The notes under the pieces: model-generated
Databases searched by the model: none
Told to the model about the DNA's origin: nothing
Seen by the model: only the letters and a program-made list of their open reading frames with translations
Shown: positions 1 through 11,539 of the stretch, piece by piece
Layout of the letters: the number at the start of each line of letters is the position of its first letter
Numbering within the stretch: position 1 is the first letter of the stretch
NCBI GenBank assembly: GCA_025201365.1
Contig: JAIXMF010000014.1
Coordinates: 663,379 to 727,378, forward strand
Length of the DNA stretch: 64,000 bases
Origin: Syncephalis plumigaleata
Taxonomy: Eukaryota; Zoopagomycota; Zoopagomycetes; Zoopagales; Piptocephalidaceae
Direction of reading: 5' to 3'
Translations under genes and position numbers: made by a program

Positions 1-3000
1 TAATAATAATAATAATGATTCTATTGCAATTACCTGTGTGTCTTCATGGTAGAGTGCCGGTTTAATAAACTCAACAAAGGTATCGCATATATCAGACAGG
101 ATAAAGCGTCTAATCGCATTGGTGGCATCATCCAAGTGTAGTTGATGCAACGCAGTATCAATTGTCATTGTAGTGCGTGCCAATCTTGATAGCAGATATC
201 GACTTAGTAATGAGAGTTGATTAACATCTACATCGACATCTACTCGATATTTAGTTACATCGATGATAGTCGATGACTCATTTAATAGTACATCCAAGCG
301 AGATAATGTTAGCTTAGTAAGATTCCATAGCTTATTAGCAAAATGATTAGCCGATACAACATTGTTCATATCCATATTGATTTGTCGTGTCTTACAACAT
401 GATCATCTATGGGTTAGTGCAATTCTATATAGATACATAATCATGACAATTTACCTGTTGTGTGGCCAGTAGTAATGCCATACGAAGTGCATCAGATCCA
501 CAGGCTGGCATTCCTTGTGGAAATTGTTGCTTCATCATCTGAATACTTCTACATATACACATACAATGAGATGAACAGCATGTTAATACTACACTATATC
601 TTCAGATAGTATGTACCTTTTCTTCTCTTTTTCTGAAGATTACTCTCTTCAATACCAGTTTGCAACTGGAGTTGTGATCGTCCCTCGATGACATGCAATG
701 GATCAATGACATTGCCTAGGGATTTGGACATTTTACGTCCTTGTGTGTCGCGTACCTACATGAATATCAATGATTAGTGATGATATAGATATATTTACTA
801 TGTGTATGATGTACATACCATTGGATGTAGTGCAATAGTATGGAATGGAAACACACCCGATAGATGACTACAAAGCATGGCCATACGGGCAACCCAAAAG
901 AAAATGATATCACCGCCTGTTTCCATCAAGTTTAATGGATATTTACTCTAGTATGACATTAGCTAGACTAATAGACAATCATGTCACTATCAAGCTTACC
1001 GGTATTGCATTGGTATCCCTTGTCCAACCCAAAGCAGATAAGGGCAGTAATCCAGATGAGAACCAAGTGTCTAGTACATCATGATCCTAATTAATGTGTT
1101 AGCAATAATAGTAATGTTGTTATTGTTAGAGATACTAACCTGCTCTAGTCTAAATGTTATAGTGGATGTGTCATACCCCATATGTGTCAATTTCTTCTTT
1201 GCTTCCATATAAGCATCAGATTCAGTCATGGCCACAACCCAAATGTCATCAACTAATAAATAATTGACATGGATCAATGAATGTTATTGCTTGTATATTG
1301 TATGCATACCATACTTACTTTGATGTTGATGAGTTGATGATGGCAATCCTTTGATAATCACTTTATAGGCGGGTATACGATGCCCCACCATAGTTGACGA
1401 GATATACACCAATCATGAATGTTGTCTATTACGTATATATATATATATCATTAGTATTGCCATATCAATTTATAGATTACTATTCACCTAGCCATCGACG
1501 CCATTCTGCTTTGTAATGATGCGGTATTATCTGATATGGCTGAGTATGCTCGGTTGTGTCATTCTCAAGTTGATCTAATACTTTTTGTGCCATAGTACTA
1601 CACTTGACATACCTAATAATGATGGGGAATGAATTGAAATGCATTCTAATACTGCTACTGCTACTCACCATTGTGGACGTAGCATAGGTTCAATAATATC
1701 ACCTGTACGGGAACAACGACCAATACGTGTTACGTGTTGTGTATCCGCTCCTCTATAATAGCCAGTCTTCTTATATTGCTCCAAAAGTAAGGAACGAACA
1801 TCAAAGCGATTCATACCCTTGATGAATGTAACAGCAATATTAATTGTAAACATTCATCATTCTACTACTAAGGTAACTTACTATCAATTCCGGTAGAGGA
1901 CAGTGCTCATTAATTGTACCATCCATGTTGAATACACCAATGACGGGTAGTTGATGTCGACGTGCACAAGCATAATCATTTGGATCGTGTGCTGGTGTGA
2001 TCTAATATGACAATGTGTAATATTGAGTTACTAATACGTAATACGTACAAATATGACTATACCTTAACTACACCAGTACCAAATTCTGGATCTACTAATT
2101 GTTCATCCGCAATGATTGGCATTAATTGTTGTGTAATCGGATGTCTGACATGATGTCCAATGTAATCCTAGTTATTATATACGTATATATGGCTTAATAA
2201 TCATTCAGTCATTAGTTATTAGCATGTGATTTACCTTATAGCGAATGTCATCAGGATGAACGGCAAGTGCACAATCAGCGAGTATTGTTTCCAACCGAGT
2301 TGTACCCACGATCAACTCACGCATATCATTGCTATTCGAGTTTGTTTCTACTGGATAGGCTATTTGATGTAGTACACCAAATTCAACCCTGTATTAATTA
2401 TGTATATGTATACCTTAGTTATTGAATAATTGTTAATAATAATGCATTATAGAACATACGGTTTAGATTGATTGGGTACCGATACTAATGTACGACCGTT
2501 GATATCTTCATAGTCGATCTATAGTGTATTAGTTAATGAGGGTGATCTACTAATATTTGTGTATGCTCGCTACATTACCTCAATATCTGAGATTACTGTA
2601 CGAAGAGCACAGCACCAATTGACAAGACGAGTATCACGATAAATGAGTCCATCATTGTAGAGTCGACAGAATGCCATGTTAACTGCCAAAGAACGTGTAT
2701 CATCCATGGTGAAGTAGGTGTGCGTCCAATCTAGGGAAGCACCTACTCGTCTCTTTGAAATCAATATATTGGGATTAGTATTGTATGTTATATATATGTA
2801 TATGTATATGTAGTATGTAGTATGTATTATAGCTCGTACCAATTGTTGAAAGATACGATCACCGCATTGATTCTTCCATTGCCATACATGTGATAGGAAT
2901 TCATCTCGTGTCATATCCATACGTCGTTTCTAAGTAAGCATGTCAAGTAATATTACTCAACAATTAGTATAATCATAATAGATAGTAATAATACAAATAT

Positions 3001-3755
3001 GCGTACTTTATGTTCTTTCCACAGCTGTTTCTCAACAATAGTTTGAGTGGCAATGCTTGCATGATCTGTACCGGGAATCCATTGAACAGATTTGCCTTGC
3101 ATTCGATGCCATCGTACTATAGCATCCTATATCGAGTATGAATAAGTAGTTCTATTAGAATATACGGATTAATCAATCAAATCTAACCTGAATGTAGGCA
3201 GTAAGTGCATGGCCGATATGTAGTGATCCTGTCACGTTAGGTGGTGGCAGTAACATGGTGAATGTGTCATTTTCTTTAGATGACTCGTGAGATGTAAATA
3301 GGCCTATCGAACAGTTAGTAGCTATTATATTATGATTGTGCCATTAGTAGTTACCCTGTTGCTCCCACCAATCGTATAGATCACGCTCTACCCATTGCTT
3401 ATTATCCTGTAAGGCTGATGTTTAACTAGACTGTGTTCAAGTAGAACTTACTGGATCATAGGTTGCCGCTAATGGCTCACGAAATATACGAACATCCATT
3501 GCACTTCTAGTTCTTGTATTACTGATTGAATACACATGTTGACTTGTTGTAAATAGTCTTGTAGACTGACGTGAACGGGACCAACATGCTAATTGTACCC
3601 GTTGGATGCCTATGCATGATAATCGATGATAATGACATCGTAAACTAGTCTATATACATTATTGTTGTTAGTGCTTCATATCTAATTGATTTCTACTAGA
3701 TATTGCTACTCTTTCCGCGTACATTGCTATTATATAAAGTAATTAAGCGATTCAT
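1..3755 (-). CDS. Valyl-tRNA synthetase (partial; C-terminus off the left edge), probably dual cytosolic/mitochondrial
   Basis: Class I aminoacyl-tRNA synthetase that charges tRNA-Val. Translating the minus strand with short introns removed gives the HIGH-type signature [15 protein letters not shown] (near 3230) and the KMSKS motif in [13 protein letters not shown] (near 710-740). Between them lie typical ValRS segments such as [12 protein letters not shown]. The gene has many introns of about 50-80 nt; the last visible exon ends at the left edge, so the C-terminal anticodon-binding/coiled-coil part is missing. Two in-frame starts are possible. The ATG at 3500 gives [10 protein letters not shown], a cytosolic-type start. 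The ATG at 3755 gives an 11-codon exon (3755-3723) joined across a 73-nt intron (GTACGC donor, CACTAAC branch-like site, ATAG acceptor at 3650) to an in-frame Arg/Ser-rich extension without acidic residues, like a mitochondrial presequence. The enzyme call is secure. The upstream start is inferred. Confidence 0.93.
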
Positions 3756-4008
3756 AATGTGAGGTGTAATTATCTGGAAAAACAAATAAATAAATAAATG
3801 GAGCGTTAATGATGATGATGACACGAATGAATTCTGTAGATGCCATTTGATTTAGTTTTCCAATTCAAAAAATGGTAAATAAAAAATAATACTTGACTCT
3901 TCTTCTCTCGCACCAAGTCTATAAGCAGAACATTTGTGTGTTCAACTATCATAAATATATACGAATAGAGGAAGAAGAGTTTCTGTGCTATTAGTTACTG
4001 GTTTACTA

Positions 4009-5001
4009 ATGTAAGTAGTAGTAGTAGTATACTGCACGCCATTGAAGTAAACACTGATGATAATTGATACGTCTGTGTATATATCACATAGGCCACGTCC
4101 GGTATCTATATCGCGATCGAGATCGCGGTCATTCTCCCGTTCCCGCTCTCGCTCGCTTTCTTCGCGTTCTTCTCGCTCGTACTACTCTCGTTCACGCTCG
4201 CGTTCACTAACGCGATCACTTAGTAGGAGTCGTTCTTCCTCGCGTTCATACTCTCGTGGTCGATCTCGACGTCGACGATACTCGCGCGACCAGTTCAGTT
4301 CTCGATCGCGTTCTCGTTCTCGGTCACGTTCCCGTTCACCGTTGCGCAAACCAGTGATTAATGTTAATAAGCTAACTCAAAGTGTAACTGAAGAGCATCT
4401 ACGGGAGATATTTGGTGTTTATGGTTCCATTCGATCGATAGAGCTAGGGCGTATCGAGCGATTGAACGTTCATCGTGGACATGCCACCATTGAGTATGAA
4501 ACCTTGGCCAATGCCGAGAAAGCCATTGAGTGCATGAATGGTGGTCAGCTTGATGGTATGACGCTAGTGGTAGCCTTCAATCGACCGGTCCTCTCCTCTA
4601 CCGCTGCTAATAGTCATGCGTATTCGCAAAGTGGACCCGCTACCTCCGCACGTGGCGGTAATAGGAATCGCTCTCCTCCACCTCGCTCGCGTGGATATAT
4701 ACGAAGAGATGAGAGACGAGACAATGAATACGAGTCGCGTTACAATCGCTTTCGTGGTGGACGTTATCGCAGTGGTGGTGCCGATTTATATCGACCCGGT
4801 GAACAGCATCCATCGGGTGGACGTGGCGGTCGATCACGTAGTCCTCCGGATCATTATCGTTATCGACGACGCTCGTATAGTCGATCAACCAGTAGGACAC
4901 GCTCACCCGACTCGTCGAGTAGAGGTCGTACGAGACGTCGTAGTCCCTCGTATTCTCGATCACGTTCGTATAGTCGGTCAAGAAGTCCGAGACGTATGTA
5001 A
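4009..5001 (+). CDS. RNPS1-like SR protein: one RRM flanked by RS domains
   Basis: Predicted nuclear splicing/exon-junction accessory factor of the RNPS1 type, 303 aa. Residues about 5-95 are an Arg/Ser-dipeptide domain. An RRM follows at about residues 98-175: the RNP2-like strand is INVNKLTQSV, the RNP1-like strand is RGHATIEYE, and it includes ECMNGGQLDGM, where GGQ-x-DG is typical of RNPS1 RRMs. The C-terminus is RG- and RS-rich. The best start uses a codon split by an intron: AT at 4009-4010, donor GTAAGT at 4011, acceptor CACATAG ending at 4091, and G at 4092. This gives MPRPVSISRSRS and a total CDS length divisible by three. An unspliced start at 4057 (MIIDTSVYIS...) is the alternative. 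RNPS1 acts with ASAP/PSAP complexes in splicing and mRNA surveillance; that role is from family knowledge. An AATAAA-like signal lies near 5070. Confidence 0.88.
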
Positions 5002-5114
5002 TGGAACACTGAAAAAGAAAACAATGTGAGAATAGTGGCCTATTCGGTAGTTGATTTATCCTGCAATGAATTAATAAAAATAATAATGTATTCAGTGACT
5101 ATTATCCTGTTGAA

Positions 5115-5312
5115 TTACAAATCAAAATGTGTTTGCCATTGCGAAGGCGTTGAACCAGGCGAGTCATCTGCCTGCCTGTTGCATAATTGATCGATCAAAT
5201 CAGTAATCACTAGAATGGAATGTCTAGATGCACACTCGCTACTATCAATTGATGTAGACGAGTCATTATTAGTGCAAGATGTAGCTAGATGATAGGCTAA
5301 CAAAGGCAGCAT
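5115..5312 (-). CDS. Small hypothetical protein (65 aa), convergent with the SR gene
   Basis: A single 65-codon frame begins MLPLLAYHLA and ends SQWQTHFDL. The first half is Ser/Thr-rich and the middle (HSILVITDLIDQLC) could form a short amphipathic helix. Composition is protein-like rather than simple repeat, and the gene would converge on the 3' end of the SR gene with about 110 bp between stops. I recognise no family. A chance ORF is quite possible at this length. Confidence 0.3.
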   Translation of the reverse strand: MLPLLAYHLATSCTNNDSSTSIDSSECASRHSILVITDLIDQLCNRQADDSPGSTPSQWQTHFDL

Positions 5313-5688
5313 CCGTTGTTATTTCTACGCGATAACGATGGGATGCTAGTTAAAACGAGAAGGAGAGATATTTTTAAATCACTTCATATAATCATGACTT
5401 TTACTTCAAAGTTCTAGTACGCCTTTGAGGCTACCATGCACTCTTGGACATTGTACATTTACCGCTTCTGTTCGATATAAAATTGTATCATTGCTTTGCT
5501 TCATCAAGAGCGGAAAAAAACAACAACACGCATTCTTCTAGCAATTCTTTAGGTCATTTCAGCATATCCTTCATTTCTATCGCATTTCATTCAGTATTAG
5601 TTGCATTCCTACTAGCCTTTCAGTTCATAGTGTGATACAAACAGATTGATCGATTCAATTCGACCACTCTACCGGGTAATCGCTCGAT
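5313..5688. other. Intergenic / 5' UTR, no gene seen
   Basis: AT-rich with T-rich runs towards 5640. It probably holds the divergent promoters of the small ORF and of the first DUF4436-like gene. No conserved element was recognised. Confidence 0.5.
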
Positions 5689-7051
5689 ATGTCTATTGGT
5701 ATATTGCGACGCGTGTCACGCTTTGTACAGCGACATAGATACGTACGCTGGACACTATGGTCACTCCTTATACCCATCCTGTACATTTGCATCGTTTATC
5801 CAATTTATATCGCATATCAATATGAAAGTAATAATCGTCAGGTCTATGTCAGTCGAGATCCTATTATGGCCAATATGACAGAGTTAGTGCAGAAGGCCAA
5901 TGAAGCGAACATGACAATCACCGAGTTGTTGCAAACTGATCGCTCATCCATTACCGAAACGAACGATTTTATCGATATCTTCTTTCAAGCCATAGCTGCC
6001 GACTTTCCAAATAAAATGCTCAAGCTACGAGCTAAATTCATTCCTGTGGGATCCTATTCTCGCGAGAACAATAGGAATTTGATTGGGGAGACTTTTCTGG
6101 ATATCAATACCACGTTAAATAGAGGTGACGTTGATAAAGATAATCTTACGGCACTTGCCTACCTATCCACTCCAGTGACCGCTGTTATTGGCAATACCGT
6201 GGTCAAGTTTCCAGCAGGACAACCAATGTAAGCAGCTCTAGAAGGATAGTATAGTATTAGCATGTTAATTATAATGCATGGTAAATAGGGAAAGCCGTGA
6301 GATCCAATTGCCATTTCTTTCTGGTGATCAAGGTCAATATCCTAATGATCGGTATCCATCTTCGTTATACGTGGAGGTGTATCAAGAGCCAGCCAATGAC
6401 ACTGCTACACCAATTCGACGAGCAGTTCCATTCCATGCGCAATTCTACGGAGCAGTACAAGGAATTCATTTTCGTGCATTTGTTATTCGAGATAATGTCA
6501 CCAATGTTTCCTTTTACCTTCGCACTCGTCGTACCACCACAACTATCGTGTTTTCGATATTTGTTTGTATTCTGCTATGGCTTCTTACCATAGCATTGGG
6601 CGTTTTCTGGATACAACTAGTGATATGTGGTCGGGAGATATTGCCTAATCATCTATCAGTGGGTACGGCCATTCTATTTGCCATGCCTAATATACGCAAC
6701 TCGCAACCCGGTATCCCAAGTGTAGGTGTTAGCAGCGACATGCTTGGCTATGTATGGTAAGCCATCGATCTTATTATCATTGCTATGAGCTATTCAGCTA
6801 ATCGAATACTATGTAGGAATCTCTCACTTGTAACCATTTTTACTGTGAGCATCATATTAACATACACATTACGTTGGCTCTCGGATAAGAAAAAGGACGA
6901 AAAGGACAAGAAGGATAAAAAAGACGCTGAACCAGCGGTAGATCCTACGCTATGCGCCGCAGCAGTAGCACCTTCGCTGCCGCACCTTGAGACAGTATCG
7001 GTTGTCGAGTGGGCTTCTCATCAACCAGGTGTACCGCACCATCATCCCTAA
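5689..7051 (+). CDS. DUF4436-like integral membrane protein, intact copy
   Basis: Uncharacterised membrane protein, 413 aa in three exons: 5689-6227, 6289-6756 and 6817-7051. The phases fit and the total is divisible by three. Residues about 22-42 form an N-terminal membrane segment after a basic start (MSIGILRRVSRF). A large luminal/extracellular region follows, with several NxT/S sites. Further membrane segments are TTTTIVFSIFVCILLWLLTIALGVFW and the final VTIFTVSIILTYTLRW. The segment NIRNSQPGIPSVGVSSDMLG between the last membrane segments matches the Arg-Asn-x-x-Pro-Gly-x-Pro pattern I associate with DUF4436. The cytosolic tail is Lys/Asp-rich. A tandem paralogue follows at 7660. Function is unknown. 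Confidence 0.8.
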
Positions 7052-7659
7052 GTAAAAGAAATTAGATGTGGATGACTATTACCTATATCATTATGGTTAT
7101 TATGGTAACCGTAAATAGCCTTGTCACTTTCCTAAATAAATGGCACGGCTATTACAAGTCAATATCAACGTAGAATTTTCTATCTAATAGTAATTACAGT
7201 TCTTCTAATTATATTGCAAATGCACATTACCTAATAGCGCGTTTACATACCTGCATTATCCATTTATATCCACAATCCTTCTCCGTTATAAGCATTGGTC
7301 ATGCCGACATCTAGTTACATCGTGGTGATACGTACTATTCATATCAGAAATCCTATTCGTATACAAGCAATTCCTGTCATCTTTAACTAGTCAACCGTTG
7401 ACAAAGTGTGTATTTCAACCGCAACTTACATAGCAATTCAGGTATTGTGCATTTCCTAACTTGCAGTCATATTGCTAAACATCTCGACATTGATAATATA
7501 TCCACATATAATTTACCGGAATCGACCTTGTTATAATCTAGCTACCTGTGTATATATTCATACATCTATCTACCTATCTATCTATCCATTAATACTGCCG
7601 TGTCAACTCACTCCTTTCCGATCGATTGTTGTGATTGTTGCTCCAACTGGTCATTACAC
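7052..7659. other. Intergenic between the two DUF4436-like genes
   Basis: About 600 bp, AT-rich. Its last part (about 7555-7595) is rich in short CTAT/CATC runs and is probably 5' UTR of the downstream copy. No conserved gene or RNA element was seen. Confidence 0.5.
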
Positions 7660-9014
7660 ATGCCTCTTGCTCCATTACGACGCGTATCGCGTTGCCTACA
7701 CCGACACAAATGCATACGCTGGACATTATGGGCACTGCTTATACCTGTCCTATACGCTATCATCGTTGTGCCGGTTTTCTTTATTTATCAAGGCGAGAGC
7801 AATAGTCACGAGGTCTACGTCAATCGACTTCCCATCATGGCCAATATGCAACGATTGGAGCAGCGAGCAAGTAGAACGAATATGACTTTAACGCAGCTTG
7901 TGGCGAATAAAGATCCGCTTATTGAGGAATCAAACGATTTTATTGATATCTTATTTCGAGCTACTACGGCCGATTTCCGTAATAAAATGCTCAAGATGCA
8001 GGTCATCCTTACACCTGTGGGTAGCTACTCGCTCGAAAACAGTACCAATATGATCGGCCATTCACTTTCAGGTGTCGCCGCTAACTTGAACGCGGGCGAT
8101 GATGATATATTCAATGTGACGGCACATGCATTCCTTGCTACTCCAGTAACCGTTGTTCTCGGCAATACCGTGGTCAAATTTCCAGCAGGACAACCAATGT
8201 AAGCAACTCTAGATGGATATAGTATAGTATTAGCATGTTAATTATAATGCATGGTAAATAGGGAAAGTCGTGAGATACAACTGCCATTCTTTCTGGCGAT
8301 CAAGGCCAATATCCTATCGATCGTTATCCGGCATCGCTATACGTGGAGGTATATCAAGAGCCGGCCAATGCCACTACTACGTCCACTAGATTGCCAGTTC
8401 CATTCCATGCGCAATTAGTGGAGCCGTGCAATCCATTCATTTTCGCGCATTTGTTATTCGGGATGGCATCACAAATGCATCCTTCTACATTTGTGCTTCT
8501 CGTACACTTACAACTATCGTGTTTTCGATATTTGTTTGTATCTTGCTATGGCTTCTCACTCTCGTCTGGGTGTTTATTGGGTACAATTAGTAGTGTGTGG
8601 TCGAGAAATATTGCCTACACATTTATCAGTGGGTACGGCCATCCTATTTGCCATGCCTAATATACGCAACTCGCAACCCGGTATCCCAAGTGTAGGTGTT
8701 AGCAGTGACATGCTTGGCTATGTATGGTAAGCAATCGATCTTATAGTCATTGCTATAATATTCAGCTAATCGAATACAGTAGGAATATCATGCTAGTCAC
8801 CGTTTTTACTGTAAGCATCATATTAACATACACATTACGTTGGCTTGGAGCCAATAAAAAAGGTAAAAAAGATAGCAACAACAACAACAACAACAAGGCA
8901 CAGATAGAGGCAGTGCCATCAATGGGAGCGGTAACGTCTTTTCCACCACTTATTGAACCTATATCTGCTGTTGACCCGCCCTTCCAGTCGAAATCGCAAA
9001 GAAGTCCAAAGTGA
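7660..9014 (+). pseudogene. DUF4436-like tandem paralogue with three single-base deletions in exon 2
   Basis: Same three-exon structure as the upstream copy: 7660-8198, 8262-8726 and 8783-9014. Exon 1 has exactly the same length (539 nt) and is well conserved in protein sequence, starting MPLAPLRRVSR. Exon 2 is 3 nt shorter because of three separate one-base losses relative to the first copy: near 8291, between 8415 and 8440, and near 8560-8575. They move the frame 1 to 0 to 2 and back to 1. Read literally, the frame meets a TAG shortly after the second conserved block (HSMRN-stop). The last part (WVQLVVCGREILP... to NIRNSQPGIPSVG) and exon 3 are again in frame. Either a pseudogene or three assembly errors. 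Exon 3 carries an Asn run (about 8877-8895). Confidence 0.75.
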
Positions 9015-9142
9015 AGTAGTATTTTATACGATCATGTTCATTATAATATAAATAAAAAACAAACAAACACATATATCTATCGAAGCAAGGGATGTACATC
9101 TGATTGGATTTTAACAAATTTTATATAAAAATACGCTACATG

Positions 9143-11210
9143 TTACATTGCCAATCCGGAGAGCCATTGATGAGAGAGCAATTCATTAAGGTAGACCGCA
9201 CACTCATTGACCTCGTTCTTTGTAGCATACGAACAATGAGGCAGGGCTATTAGCTTGTTTTTATATACGTAATTTAGTGCAATGCTTACCAGACTCGCCT
9301 TCACCAATCGTGCTAATGAGGTGCGAGGTAAAAACGACGAAAGTGATCTGTGCTGCGTCAGCGATGGATGTTCCTTATGGAAATCCATTAGTGCACGATC
9401 TAATGCGGCAACCGCCAAGATGGCCGGTTTAAAACGAAGAGCGTGGTAATCTAATATAACATAGCCGAGTATAACTATTATTAATCATCATCATCACCAT
9501 TATCTATTACATGATTGCCAGCCACACAATCAATCATTCTCTTCCATTACCAATACTAGCCATGGCAATATATCGAAATGCCGTGCGAATTAGCTCGTCA
9601 CCTAGTACACTTGATAGTGCAGGGATTGCTGCACTGATTTCTCCAATGACACGATGTGGTGTTACAGGTCGATATTGATAGTTGAGCGCTTTGCTGAATT
9701 CAATCTCCATACGCTATGATGACATGACAAGTGGCGTTAGTAATGCGTGTCATCGTGCCATCTACCTGATGCTCACCTTGATCTCTTGTCCAGTGGTGCC
9801 ACCATCGCAGAAACAGGTAAAGTCGGAAGCACACGGGTTCCGATTCTCCTCGGTGAGTTTGGCCGACATTAGCAGTGCGGTGACAGCTAGTCTTTGAAGA
9901 TCTTTCGCTGCAGCCACTTCATCTTGAACGTAGTCAAGCTTATCACGTAGTTGCACCCGAGACAGGTAGCGATCGATAAAGTTGACCGCCAAATAGGCCG
10001 TCTCTTTGTGGTAACCGAGTACACCTGATGTCTAGAAAATCACGCGATTATGATGTTAGGAATGTCATCGTGTAAATCGTCAAGTATATAGATGCAAGCA
10101 ATTTGAAACAGAACAAAAGTCTACCTGAATGGTCCAGATAACAACACGACGACGAAATTTCTGGAAATCCGATGGCAACGCCATCTTAGTGGCATAGTCT
10201 GGATCGGGTTGCGCGCGCATTTGATCATTAATGACATAATTAAGGGAAACAATTAGATCGTCGTCATCGTCTGTGTCGGAATCCTTCAAACACAAGTTCC
10301 AATCGAGTACCTCGGGCTGTGGCAATTTGAGCGTAGATGATGGATGATTCTCGCAGTTATTCTCGTCATTTTCGTCATCGTCGAAATCCGTATCTTCACT
10401 GGGTTGATCGCTGTCCAGGAAATGCTGATGATTAACTGTGATCGAATCGTTGAATAAAATTGTACTAGACGAAGTATAGTTGGCGAAATCATGCGACTGC
10501 GACATTGAATAGGTATCGGTGGAATTGATTTGCTGTGCTAAGGAAGCAGTTGACTGTTCCTGATTTTGAAATGTAAAGTTAAACACGGATGGTTGATCGA
10601 CGAAGCTCGACATGTCTTCATTCATATGCTGATGCAGCGTTAATGGCGGCGCGTCTGTCATTTCAACGGACATCATTCGTGTTGGATAGCGAGATACCGG
10701 ATGCGATATGGTTGTCGTAGCGTGTGTAGAGGACACATACGACGATGACTCCATATCTGTGCTACAATCAACTTTGCGTCTTTTTTCGGGTTGTGACCAT
10801 ATGTCCATAGCAGGATACTCGTCTGGTTCATATGATTCCATGGACGTGTCATAAAGTGATGGCGCACGGGTTAATAGCTCGGATAATGGTCTTCTGCAAC
10901 TGCTAGATCTCTGAAGATGGGATCGAGGATTACTCAGGGTAGCAGCAGCAGCAGCAGCAGCAGTAGCAGAAATATCAACTATATCCGACGTTGATTGTGA
11001 TTTATTGTCCACCGTATCTTTACCTTGATATGAGCTGTATCGTTCGTTTACCTCAACATTAGATTGATCACTACTACTACTGCTAGTTGTTGTTGTTGTT
11101 GTATCAGCTTTGACGACATCAGACTTTGTACTATTATTACTGTTATTATTTTGAATATGTGTTCGTTCTAAATTATCCGTAAAACTATGGCTTTTCTCCC
11201 TCACTGTCAT
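9143..11210 (-). CDS. Cyclin with a long disordered N-terminus (G1 D/A-type box)
   Basis: Cell-cycle cyclin that would bind a CDK through its cyclin box. The exon model is 11210-10125, 10031-9777, 9713-9551 and 9450-9143: 1,812 nt, 603 aa, frame closed. Residues 1-340 are low-complexity: Ser/Thr/Asn-rich, an Ala run near 10945-10965 and several acidic runs. The box begins FRRRVVIWTIQ, continues HKETAYLAVNFIDRYLS and LQRLAVTALLMSAKLTEE, and is followed by the second cyclin fold (MASIDYHALRFKPAILAVAALDRALM). The TAYLAVNxxDRYLS form resembles D- and A-type cyclins; the exact subtype is uncertain. The in-frame codons upstream of 11210 run into a stop, supporting this ATG. A 107-codon upstream ORF ends 5 nt before it. 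Confidence 0.88.
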
Positions 11211-11215
11211 TGATG

Positions 11216-11539
11216 CTACGTCAGCGGACCGTTGATGCGGGGTTGAGATCCGCTAGAGCTAGCTACTGATATGCTAGATATGCTATGTCTACGACCGTTG
11301 GATGGTCGTGATCGTTGATGTAGATCTGGGAATGATGATTCGCTGAAATGGCCAGCATCACTTCCACTACCCGTGCGCTTGCATCGATTATTCTGGCTAT
11401 AGGCTAGACTTGGTATCGGAAGTATCGTAGTTGAGGCGGTTGCAACCGAGGTTGCACGTGATAAACACCGCTCTACCGGCATGTAGACTGAACAAGAGGC
11501 AGAGGGAGGGAGCGAGCGAGCGATATAATGCCTATTCAC
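11216..11539 (-). other. Long upstream ORF (107 codons) ending 5 nt before the cyclin start
   Basis: The frame begins MNRHYIARSL and is Ser/Arg-rich towards its end. Its stop (11218-11216) is followed by five bases and then the cyclin ATG. The composition resembles the disordered cyclin N-terminus, so it may be a translated uORF, a real N-terminal exon in another frame joined by an intron I could not define, or chance. Confidence 0.35.
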
